From: Phyto melanocephala
Lineage: Eukaryota > Arthropoda > Insecta > Diptera > Rhinophoridae
NCBI GenBank assembly: GCA_941918925.1
Contig: OW799237.1
Coordinates: forward strand, 13,931,201-13,995,200
Reading direction: 5' to 3'
Length of the DNA stretch: 64,000 bases
A program made the translations under genes and the position numbers. The notes under the pieces were generated by a model, which ran no database searches, had not been told where the DNA came from, and saw only the letters and a program-made list of their open reading frames with translations. Below, piece after piece: positions 1-12,400 of the stretch (positions are counted from its first letter, which is position 1; every line of letters starts with the position of its first letter).

Positions 1-73
1 CAATTTTTTTGTTTATATTTTATAAGAAATTCTTCAAGTTACAGAATTGTAATTATATTTAAATAAAGTACAC

Positions 74-2820
74 CTATTTCTTTTTATTTTTATCCTTTTT
101 TGAAAATCTGGGCCCACCAAAGCTTTTACCCCTGTTAAATTTATTTTTACCCGCCTTATTGGTCAATTTAACATTACTGGTCTTCTTTTTAGCAGCTATC
201 TTCGACATTTTCTGATGCCGATTAGCTTCAGATCTTAAACGTAAAGCACCACTACGACTAACATCTGTTAAATCATTCGTGAAAGCGGAATTTCCGCTGT
301 GTTTGGGTTTAGCGGATCCACCACCCTTGCCATATGTAGAAATATCTGAGATAGCCGAAAGTTTACCCGGACGTTTGCGCATTTTCGATATTTTAGCTCT
401 TACTAATGAAACTTTTTCGATTTCTTTCATAGCTCTTTCTTTTGCCAACTGTTCGGGAGTCTTTATTTTTTTGGCTTCTTCCTTCTTTTTCTTTTTGGCG
501 TTCAATTCTTTGACCGGAGGACCGTCTTCACCGTCACCACCATATTCAGGGTATTTACGTTTTTTATTTATATCTTCATTTTTTTTAGCATTAGGCTCAT
601 TTGGGTTAAGAGATAAACGTTGTTTCTCCTCTTCACGTTGCTTTTTAGTTTGAAACCAATCACGATGTTCATTTTTGGTGCCTAACAATTTGCGCTCAGT
701 TTTTGATAACTGTTGTTCCATTTTAGCTATCTGACGTTCGGCTTGTTCCTCATCCAATATATTCTCTAAAAACGAAAAATATAATTATTAAGAAAATACT
801 ATCCATACATAACTTTTTCTAATTTATGCAACACTTACGAATTTCTGGTTCTAAAGCAGTCAATTTTCTGCGATATTTCTCTATTATTTCGGGAGGTATA
901 ATACGATTCTTTACAGAACCCTCAGCATTTTTTATAATATCCTTAACAATTTTCCTTTCCTTCTCACCGGCTAATGACACCGAAATACCTGCTCTTCCAG
1001 CACGTGCTGTACGACCTACACGATGTATGTAGTGTTCCGTTGTTATGGGCATAACGAAATTAATGACGGTCTTTACACCCACAATATCTAAACCTCTGGC
1101 AGCGACATCAGTGGCAATAAGAACATCTATTTGTTCTTCTTTAAACGTTTTCAAAGATTCTAAACGCTGCTGTTGAGTAAGATTGCCATGTAATTCACCA
1201 GCTTTTATTCCTAGCAAACCTAAAAGTATATGTAAACGATGGGCTTGCTTTTTGGTCTGGACAAAGATCATACAATGATCATGGAACGTGCGACATATTA
1301 AACTAGCCAAAATGGGTTCACGATCACCTTCTTTATCCTCACGTATTCGTATGAATTCTTGACGTAGATTAAAAGCTACCTGCTGATTGTTATTCACAAA
1401 AACTTTAACTGGTTTATTAAGAGAAACAGCAGCCAAGTCCTTGACTTGTTCACTCATTGTGGCGGAGAATAGCATAGTTTGTCTGGTTTTCGAACAGGAA
1501 TTGATAATTTCTTTCATTTGTTCGGCGAAATATTCATCCAACATACGATCGGCTTCATCGAGTATAAGGACCTAGCCAAAAACAAAAAATATTTCGTTAT
1601 ATACCTATGTTTATATATATTTTTTTTGTATTTTAGTCTTAACATATTCTAAAATCAGGTTATATAGACCACGCTGTATAACAAAAGCAATTAAGTCTTC
1701 TTAAGTCTTGGATAATTATAAAATATTTTCCAAGATTTCAGAGCGCAAGGATTGATCATCATTTAAAAAAAAAGATCTAAGTTAACATTTAAGATATCAG
1801 TGGTAGTGTTACTCTTTTTTATCGCTCCTTAAACTTACCTCAATCGAATCCAAACTAAAACTTGGAGTATTCTTTATGTGATCGATTAAACGGCCTGGCG
1901 TAGCAATTACTATATCTGGATTTTGACGTAAAACCATTTCTTGGGCCTTAACGTCTAAACCACCAATGGCTAGACCAACATCAATGGTAGTAAATTGACA
2001 TAATTGTTTGGTGACCTGATACACTTGAGCGCCCAATTCACGAGTAGGCACTAAAACTAATACCCTCGTCACAGTTTTATTATTCATAGGACGGTATAAT
2101 AAACGTTCAACAGTGGGCAACATATAGGCTGCTGTCTTACCAGTACCGGTAGCAGCACAACCACAAATATCTCTACCCAACAAGGCTATGGGTATAGTAG
2201 AAGACTGAATGGGTGTGGGATAAATATAGCCCAAAACGCCGATCGCTCTCATTAGGGGACGTGAAAGATTCATTTGATAGAATGAAGTAATGGATTCGTT
2301 AGACTCTATGGCCTCATCAAACTGCATTTTTTCGCCCTCTGCGTCGGATTCTTCATCACTGCCACTCAACTTATTTTTCTTCTTTTTTTTTGTTTGTTTC
2401 TTTTCTCTCAAACGCAAATTATCGTGTTTTAATTCATCTTCAGACAAATCGATTTCATCGCCACTGTCATTGGGATTTATGGTGTCACACTCACCTTCAC
2501 GCTGTTTGAGACGAGCAGCAATTTTATCATCCGTCTTGGTGCGCGCCTTACGTTTAACGTACTTCATCAAATCATCCCAAGTGTCTTGGTTGTATTCTTT
2601 TATTGAGCTAACAAATTCAAAATTTTTCTCAAATTCGGTAACTTTTTTATGTTTTAATTTTGTTGGTTGGTACTATGAAAAATTAAATCAAAATAAAGAG
2701 AAATATTTATATTCATTGTTCACTTACCTCAACTTCTGCATCAGAATCTTCTGATAGATTTTCTACCTCAGCATCATCTTCAATAGTTGTTATTAAATCC
2801 ATTACTTTAAACACCACCAT
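74..2820 (-). CDS. Rs1: DEAD-box ATP-dependent RNA helicase, DDX27/Rs1 family (4 exons)
   Basis: Exons on the minus strand: 2820-2728, 2672-1839, 1571-839 and 765-74; all junctions keep frame with gtaagt-type donors, giving 783 aa, close to DDX27-family length. Visible motifs: acidic N-terminus, K-rich linker, Q-motif block ([10 protein letters not shown]...PTPIQ, about 162-186), Walker A ATGTGKT (about 205-211), PTRELG, GG, TPGR, DEAD (314-317), SAT (345-347), [15 protein letters not shown] and HRVGRTAR (about 492-499), then a basic lysine-rich tail typical of nucleolar helicases. The family (DDX27, yeast Drs1) acts in the nucleolus in large-subunit pre-rRNA processing. The first ATG at 2820 gives MVVFKVMDL; the second in-frame ATG, seven codons in, may be the true start. 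It is transcribed divergently from the giant gene starting at 3413. No catalytic residue is missing. Positions 1-73 are its 3' flank. Confidence 0.95.
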
Positions 2821-3412
2821 ACAAATTGTTTTTTAATTTTAATATTTTCAGTATTGGCTTAGAGTAGTTAATGAAAGCAACATTAACACGTGAAACTAAT
2901 GAAAAACAATTTGTTGCTAGTTTTAGAGTTGCCACTTATCAATAACAAACTAGGCATTACTTTTTCTTAAACATCAAAAATATCCCTTTATAGAAAAAAA
3001 AACACCTTATGCTAGTAACATATTGCAAAGGTTGTTGTTGCTAAAACTTGAATAATTATAGTTTTTACACAAACGTCAACTTTCAATGTATCGGCGAAAA
3101 AGACTTTGTGTGCGAAAACCGCGTTAGTTCATTAAAAATGATTAATTTTGTTAAAAAAAACTATAAAAAATTGTATAAGTTTTGAATAAAAACTAACAAA
3201 TAAAGTTTTAACAGTGAAAAGCAAAAAAGATAATATTTGTAAAGATTTTTTTAAGAAATTCCTAAACAGCAGTTAATTGTGGAAATACGTACAGCTTTTA
3301 GAAAAGATTGTTTTGAGACAGTACAAATGAAAAATGCGACAACTTTTCTGAAACTAAAAAAAATCCGATTACAATACCCCCTATATGAATTTTAAACTTG
3401 TGGAGAAAAATC
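2821..3412. promoter_or_regulatory. Divergent intergenic promoter region
   Basis: 592 bp separate the start codon of the helicase (minus) from that of the giant gene (plus). The region must contain both promoters and both 5' UTRs. No coding ORF or transposon ends were seen. It is AT-rich with a short GC-richer part around 3085-3125 (atgtatcggcg, gcgaaaaccgcgttag). I could not place a TATA box or initiator with confidence. Confidence 0.6.
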
Positions 3413-6400
3413 ATGGAAGACATTGAATATCTAGAAGAATACGAAGATTTAGTATTACCTGGTAAAGATTTTTTGCACTTTGCGCCGCCGTTGAGCGTCC
3501 CTAATCACTAATAAGTACAGCAAGTAATAATTGTGACTCCTTTCTTACATTTTCTATTTTATTTAAGCCTTAAATTCTGCGGCTGCGGCAGCAGCGGCGA
3601 CCACTTCGGTCTCATCGAAAATTAGTAGTAATAAAAGTCAAAAAGACAATGACGACGGTGACGATGATTCTTCATCATCTCTAGACCAGGATATATTTAA
3701 TTGTTTATTTGATGATAACTCAGACGATGATGAAGATGATTTAAATCAATATCAAAGTATCGGTAAGTAAGATGACGAGAAAAGACAATTTGGAAAATAT
3801 TACATTGTTTGGTGAAAAATTTTCATGATTTAGGGAAACTATTGTAAATAAATTGGTATATATTATTGTGTATGGGTTTTAATGCAAATTTTCTATTAAA
3901 TTATCAATCATAGTCCTTGAAAAAATAAAAATAAATGGTTTTAGTTTATCGTCAATAAAGGTATAAAATAAGCAAGATTTTTTTAATGTGTTGTAGAACA
4001 AAATTTGCTGAAAATAGGGATTTAACAGAAAAAAATTAAAGAATAGGTATTTTAATTTTAAGAAAATGTATTGAAAACTTTTTAATAAAAACAGGTGTAT
4101 TCATTTAAACTATTATTTTCAGCAACATAAATTGTTTGCATTTAGCAACTTTATTTAACCAATCTCGTTATCTGTTGATTTTATAATCAAGTTTTTAAAA
4201 TTATTAAAAAAAAAAAAAAGTGAAAAAGCGAATAGTAAATTTCGTAAATTTAAAGTTTAAGAAGTTTTTAGTAAATTAAACGAATATCCCTATTCTAATA
4301 TTTCTTGCTTATAAATAACAGAAAGGTTAGGTTTGGGAAGGATATGGTGTCACAGCCAAGTACCAAGTCAAGCCTTATTATCCTTGCGTATTCAACCAAC
4401 CTTTGCCAGGTGAATTCATAGTTTCATATGGCAAATAAACCAAGTTCCCTTTTATCTATTCTATTACCTTTTTAGCCTCTTTACTAATGAGTAAGTGTGG
4501 CGACATGTATGTAATATCGTCACTTTAGACCGGCTTGATCGCTTTCGATTATTTTTTATTTTTATTCGTAATTACCAAAGTGGGCTGGCCACTATGGTAA
4601 GAAGCGGGCTGATGAGCTAGCCAGGAGATGATCTGCTTTGGATATCTCTAACGAGAGTGCAGTTGCAATCCCGTTAGTGACTATTAAAAGCAGAATCTCC
4701 AAACACTTTCTCCAGAAGGCCGATGACACGTGGACTGGGCTGAGTACATGTAAGGTGGAACGGTTTTCATGGCCCTCTTGATGTACGGCGTACATTGCAA
4801 CTTACTATTCGAAGTCGGAGGGACATATCGAGGTTGCTGGCGGTATTAACGGGTCACTGGATGTAAGGCAAACATGCAAGTCGACTCGGACTTTCATCGA
4901 ACGACCATTGTCGCAGATGTCTGGATAGAGAGAAGGAGGAATCGGGTTTTCAACTTTTCTGCGAATGTACTGCAGTAGCGGCTAAGAGACACAGACTTCT
5001 GGGCGAACATGTACTGGGTGGCCTCTCTGCGATATCTGGGGCCGAATTACGGCATTCGAACGTGATCGAAATTGTAAAATTCTTATTAGAATCTCTATAC
5101 CTAAAGCACAGCGAACTCGATCGTTCGAGTAAAATTTCGATCGTGATCGAATGCCGTAATTCGGCCTCTGAAGTTGGACTGAATTATCTACTAAGATACC
5201 CCACGGCCACGGGGTGGATCTAGTACTCCTACTCTTGGATTTATTCTGGGATACATTAGAACTGACGAGTGATGTTGTCCTGTCAAAACGATGACATACA
5301 GACTCCACTTGACTGTTTGCGTGCAGTGAACTACCACGTTAACCAATCAATCAAAGTGTGCTTGATATTTTGAAATTTTCTTCGTAATTATAACGACAAG
5401 GTTTAAATAAAAAAATGTGAAAAGGGCCTGGCTCCCATTGTACAAAGAAAATATGGACAAAAATATGTAGGTGTGTGATATTACGTTGAATAAATAAATA
5501 AATAAATATCACTGTGAAGTCTGATTTTTGATTTTCGGTCTGCGGGCGGAGGGGCGTGGCAAAATCCAATTTTCATATTGCACGATAAATGACATATACA
5601 TATATGTTGTTTGAATTTTTTTATTTTATTTTTTTTTTAAATACGTTGTCATGTTTTTCAAAACGAGATATAAAACTCTTTAATCGGTTATGTAGTTCCA
5701 AAGATATTTGCAAAAAAGGCCAGCAACGCACACCGGGTCAGTTAGTTTTATAAAAATATACGAGAATCTATATACATTTCGCTGATTCTTTTTGTTTTGC
5801 ATATGTAATTTTCAGGACAATGTTTATATAAAACAAAGTGGGCAGCCCAAGCCCAAGTAAAAAAAATAAATAATTTTTATATACAATTACTGCATGTTTG
5901 TAAGAGCATCAATTGAAAACAGCTCGACCTATTTCGTTGATTCTAATTTTGGCTCGTAATTATTAAGTCAAGGTTTGTAAGGAGAAACATAAGAGAATTT
6001 GTCGGCTCGGTTGATTTCATTGTTGTATTCGTTTTTACTGGGAAAGATTATATATAGACAAAAAAAAAAGGGTATCTGAAAACGTGAAGAATTTTATCTA
6101 CATTAAGAGTTTATCGAAAATATTCTTGTCTTTTCTAAAGTTAGCTTTATTATTAATATAGGACTGTTAGGTAGGTAGGTAGGTAGGAAAGGGTTATATA
6201 GGACTGTTGCTTTAATCGCAAATTTTGTATAATTTCGATAACTATTTTGTTGAATTTTAAAAAATAATTATATTTAAATAATTATTTTTATATTCAGATA
6301 ATCATACAGCTTTAAGACAAAAAATTACATCTATTGAGTCATTTGGTTCTTTAGGTGACAAACCCGTTCATACAGGTATATAAAATATAATTTAAATATG

Positions 6401-9400
6401 TATAAACTTAAATACAAATTTATATAATTTAATTTTAATTTGTCTTTTAGGTGAAAAAACAATACATAAAGTTGAAATATCACGACAAGAATCGACAAAC
6501 AAACAAAACACCATTTCTAAGACAACAAGTAAAAGTGAGCTTAGTACTTTTTTTTAAATAACATTTTTTAGTAACAATAAAATTTCTTTAGACCTACCGG
6601 TAACAGCTTCTGCGGCAAAACCTAAAACGTTTGTGGTAAAAGCTAGTGGTACAACAGTACAGTTAAATCCGGCTAGACCAAAATCAGATTTTATAAATAA
6701 ACCAAAATCAGTAGCTACTGTTAGACCAACGGTACAAAATCAACAAAAACAACTTCATTTACAAAAGAAAATAAATACATTACAACGACCCGCACAAGCA
6801 CCATCTTCTTCAACGTCATCGCAGACGTTTAGACAGCAACAAAAACAACAACCCTCAACTTCATCAAAGACAACATCAAAATTGAGTAGCAAACCAACGT
6901 TACCGATCCTTAAACCAGCTACAGAAGCCCTTAAGAAACATATTAAACCTCCTGCAAATATTGTAAGACCAGAAAAGATTGAAATTAAAGATCCGGCTAA
7001 TGATCCGTTAAGTAAGTTTTTTGTTTTATTTTCTCCACCATGAATGACAGTTATTTTTATAAGTTTTTGATTTTAAATAAACTTTTAAACGTACATGTTG
7101 TAGACTATAAAAATTTACCTTAAATTATTAAATTACGAAAAAAAAATTAGAACTGCTTTCGTTTTCTTTTTTTCGACTAAACAATTAGCTTTAAATTTAG
7201 TTTAAATGTATTAATGTCACACATGCAAGTTGTTTATGTGTAAATTCCAAATATAAATATTGAATTACAAAACAAATTTTTAGATTTGGATGATATTTCG
7301 GAAGCTGGGTCTGATAACTTTTCACTATCCGATATCTCTGGGGAAACCTATAATTCAGTTAGTGATTTTGATGATGATGATAGCAATGATGAATTCTATT
7401 CTGGCGATGAAGATGTATATTATGAAGACTTAGTTGATGAAGACGCTATAAGTAGCAGTTCACAAATTATTGAGTTATCTAACGACTCCAGTGGTGCACG
7501 CTCAAAATTAGGTATGTATGATCAAAAAATTTACATATTTTATAAGTTGATGTGATTTTTTTTTTTTTTATTTGCATTACAATTGTTAATGACTAACAAA
7601 CAAAATTTGTATTTCCAAGATGATTTTGGTTTTAAAGTTAGTTTTTCTTCTTTGATTTCATTAACAATTGTATTAATATTGTGAGAGAGATATACTGATC
7701 GATTTCGCATCGATTGTTTAGTTTTTTTTTTATATTTATTTATTTGTACAAAAAAAAAAAAAAAAATTTAAATCGTTTGACTTGTAAAAAAAACATAAAC
7801 TACACATATTTAGAAGATTTACGCGCCCCAACAACATCTCCAGTAATATCAGATGATAGTGACACATCCAGCAGTTCTTCTGACTTCAAACTAATACAAA
7901 CTCAATCAGTCAAGCCTTATAGGCATCCCGCTATAATCAAGAGCGTTTTAAGAAAAGGCGAAAAACCAAAATTATTGGAATTATTGCAGACATACAATTT
8001 ACTCGAAGATTCGACAGAGAACGACAAAGGAGAAAACATAATTATAGATATAACAGCATCTAGAGAAAATTTGGTAAACAATTTTGACGTGTCACAAGTT
8101 GAAATAAATATAAATAACGCTGCACCTAGTAAATCACAGCTTCTGACTACCGATAAGTTATCTGCGATTAGCCCAGCAGTAAAACACTCCTCTAACACGA
8201 GTAAGTTTTGAAAAAAGTTTTTGTTTAGTAATGGAGTATTGAATTAATGATTAATCATCTGTTTTTGTCTTTATTAGATAAGAAAAAAACTAAAAAGAAA
8301 AGTTTAACAGATATGGATTGTTCAAATGATTACGATTCCGATTTGTCGGCGGTAGAAGAACTGCTGGAAGAATCCTATGCTGAGGCAATGAAACGCATAA
8401 AAGATATGCCTTTAAGCAATGAAGAGTTGGGAGCTGAAATTGAAATAGCAGGAGAAGAAGAGGTCACTGCTGTTGAAATTATGCAGCAACAAGACGACAA
8501 CAAACAAAAACTTCCCAAATCTGGTGTGGTAATAGACTACGATGATAATTGTGTTGAGGAGGAAAAAAATATGGAAGTGAAAACACAAGAAGAAGAGACT
8601 AAACAAAAGGATTTATCGAAAGAGGAAGTTGTTGAATCGAAGACAACGTCAATTTTGATAAAAAACGAAAAAGAGGAAAAGAAAGAAATTAGGAATATAG
8701 AATTAGGTGAAAACAAGGAATCAGCAGTTTTATTGAAAACTGAAATAAAGGAATTGGAAGATATTAAGGATAAAGAATTAGGAGAGGCTACTTTAAAACG
8801 ACAAGAAAGTAGCAAAGAAGAGACTGAAATTAAGAAGAAAACCATTGCAGAAGGCCAAAATCCCACGAAAATATTTCAAACAAACACTTGTGACTCGCCA
8901 GGCACCAAAAAAAAGAAACGTTTTAGAAATCTAATAACACCAGAACCTAATGAACAGTCTGCAAGTAAATTAAATAGCATAGATGATGTAAACGATTTTA
9001 GAGGTTTCGAAGAAGCTTCTAATATCGTTGCAGAATCGGAAATTATAATAATAAAAGAACAAAAAACACCTGAAAGGATTGTTATTATATCGGAAAAGGA
9101 TGGTGATACCAACTCGTTTAAAAGTCCAACAAATTCGCATATGTCTTTGAAGGACAAGTCCAAGGAAGTCAGTGATAAAAGTTCTAGAGATAATTCCAAA
9201 GATTCGAACGATTCAAAAGATAAAAATTCAAAACTGTTGAAAAGTAAAAGTTCCAGAGACAGTTCCAAAGACAAGAGTTCTCGAGAAAGTTCTAGGGAGA
9301 ATTCAAAAGATCGTTCACGCGAAACTTCTAAAGATCGTTCGAAGCATAATCATGATAAAGATTCTTCAACGAAATCAGCTCATCATCGTCATCATCATCA

Positions 9401-12400
9401 TCATCATAAAGACCATAGAAGATCTAGTGATTCCAAGGAATCGTCTAAATCAAGAGAATCCAGCAAATCGCGAGATCCAAAGGAAACAAACACCATAAAA
9501 TTGGACGCCTCAGATAAATCAAAAATAACAAGTGTCAAAAACAATGAAGATAAAGAAAAATCAAGGGAAATAAAGTCAAAAGATGTGATAAAATCAGATG
9601 CTGCAACAAACAAATCTAAGGAACAGGATAAAACAAAAGATTCTAACCTGAATAAAAGTTCTTCAGAGAAAAATAATAAAACTCCTACTCCAAAGGAATA
9701 TAAACATAGTCAAACTAATGACAAGCATAAATCTTTAACATCTTCATTATCTTCATCTAAGAGTAATACTAGTTCAAGGGATTTATCTAAAGAACGTAAA
9801 AGCATAAGTAAAACCCAAGATTCAAGTAAAACTAGTGGTAATAGTAGCAGTAATGAAACTAAAAAGTCTGAGAATTCTCAAAAAACTAAAACAAACACAG
9901 ATCTTAATAAATCGGTAACAACTAAAAGTGAAATGAATAAAGTCACATTGTCAAACAAAGACAGCGGCGGTATCAACGAAAAGCCTAAAGAAATTTCCAA
10001 AAATTTACAAGATAGTAAAGAACAGAAGAAGACTATCGACTTGACTAAAGAACCTAAATCTAACACAAAAACTGTTAGTGATGGTAAAGAACAAAATTCG
10101 ATTTTATCCAAAAATTCTAAAGATAATTTAAACGGTTCAAAGCCATCGACATCATCCTCGTCTTCTAAAAGTAATGAGGGCATTAAAACTGAGTCTAAGA
10201 ATAATTTAGATCTAAATAAAAAAGACAAATCTGATGCAAACAAATCGCTTAAGGACAAAAAAGAAACTAACACCAAATCAAATGAATCGATTAGTGATAG
10301 TAAATCAAATTTCAAGAAAAATCAAACGAATGAAAGTGTTGTTACAGGTTCTAGTTCAAAACAATCGGAAACGAAACCAGGAAATGTTGAAACTAAACTT
10401 ACAAACACTACAGCAGGAAATGAACAAAAAATTAAGAAAAATTCCGAAAAAAAGGCAGAAGTGAAACCTACAGACAAATTAATTGATTTTAAAAAACCCA
10501 TTCCAACTTCTACAACTTCCACCACTAACAAAGCAATGGTGGATATAAAAGTTGTAGAAACTAAAAATAAGGAGTCTAAAAATGTTTCTATGTCCCCAAA
10601 AAAGGTTTCTAAAACTAAGGAAGAACCTCAAATAAAACCCAAAGAGTCTACGACAAACAAAACAAATGAAGAGACAAAAGCTAAAACAGGAATCAATAGT
10701 AAAGAACCTCAAAAGTCGAATGTTTCAAAACCAATAGGGTCCAAAAGCCAAGAGAAATCTAGCCTTGAAAAAGAAAAAACTAAGACAAATTCGAATAGCT
10801 CAAAAGATTTAAATGTGTCAAATTCTACAAAAACTTGCAAAGATAAAGAGAAAACTCTTAAGGCGGAAATTAAAAATGAAACTTCTAAAGAGGACAAAAA
10901 AAGTGATTTAGTTACCGTATCGCAACAAAAGAAACAGTCAGCCCAGGTTGCCGAAACTACAACTACTAATCCTACGAACAAAAAAGTTGAAATTGAAAAA
11001 TTAAAAGTGTCAGAAAAATCAAGTAAAAAAGAAGCAGAGATCTTGGATATTAATCAAGAAAAATTCAAAGAGACAGAAACATTAAAAAGAAAAGAAACAG
11101 AAAGATCGGAAATTAATCAAGAAAAATTAAAGGAGACAGAAAAAGCCAATAAAAAAGAAGCAGATAAATTAGAAATAAGTAGAGAAAATTCAAAAGAGGC
11201 GGAAAAATGTAAAATAAAGGAAGCAGGGAAATCTGAAATTAGTCAAGAAAAATCAAATAAAAAAATTGCAGAGAAGTTGAAAATTAGTCAAGAAAAATCA
11301 AATAAAAAAGATGCAGATAAAACAAAAATTGTGCAAGAGAAATTAAAAGAGACAGAAAAAGCAAATAAAAAAGAAGCAGAGAAATCGGAAGTTAGCCAAG
11401 AAAAATCATATAAAAAAGATGCAGAAAAATCAAATAAAAATGTTGCCGAGAAATCGGAAAAAGATCAAATAAAATCAAATAAAGAATCAGAGAAATCGGA
11501 AATCACTCAAGAAATATCAAACAAGAAAGATGCAGAAAAATCAAAAATTAGTCAAGAAAAATTAAATAAAAATGAAGCAGAGAAATCGGAAATTAATTCC
11601 GGAAAATTAATTAAAAAAGTTGCAGATAAATCGGAAAAAGGTCCAATAAAATCAAATAAAGAATCAGAGAAATCGGAAATCAGTCAAGAAAAATCATATA
11701 AAAAAGATGCGGAAAAACCAAAAATTAGTCAAGAAAAATTAAATAAAAATGAAGCAGAGAAATCGGAAATTAATTCCGGAAAATTAATTAAAAAAGTTGC
11801 AGATAAATCGGAAAAAGGTCCAATAAAATCAAATAAAGAATCAGAGAAATCGGAAATCAGTCAAGAAAAATCAAATAAAAAAGATGAGGAAAAACCAAAA
11901 ATTAGTCAAGAAAAATTAAATAAAAATGAAGCAGAGAAATCGGAAATTAATTTCGGAAAATTAATTAAAAAAGTTGCAGATAAATCGGAAAAAGGTCAAA
12001 TAAAATCAAATAAGAAAGAAGCAGAGAAATCGGAAATCAGTCAAGAAAAATTTAATAAAAAAGAAGCAGATAACTCGGAAAAATGTCAAGAAAAATCAAT
12101 TAAAAACCAAGCAGATAAATTAGAAATCAATCGAGAAAAATTAAATGCGAAAGAAGCAGAGAAATCCGAAAAAGCAAATAAAAAAGAAACAGAAAAATCA
12201 GAAATCAATAAAGAAAAGTTTAAAGAAACAGAACAAATAAACAAAAAAGAAACAGATAAATCGGTTACAGCAACACCTAACTCCTCCGAGCCCAAAGCAA
12301 TAGAAACGTTGAAAAAAGAACAAAAACAAATAGAGAATATTAGCGTCAAAAATGTAAAGAAACCCAATGATTCAGAAAAAACTAAAACTCAAAGTGACAA

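Larger units (their letters stand above)
3763..6297 (+). other. Intron 2 of the giant gene (2,535 bp), transposon-loaded
   Basis: Donor gtaagt at 3763 and acceptor tattcag ending at 6297. It is much longer than the other introns of this gene because it holds a LINE relic (4581-5240), a fold-back element (5041-5165), an unplaced repeat-like stretch at 4322-4440, and a GGTA microsatellite near 6170. The stretches 3763-4320 and 5340-6165 show nothing further that I can name, apart from an (aata)n run near 5490. Confidence 0.75.

Noticed and set aside
7619..7636. Possible mini-exon after ttccaag in intron 6 of the giant gene
   Set aside because: No proper donor with the required phase 1; the acceptor at 7813 joins exons 6 and 7 directly in frame.
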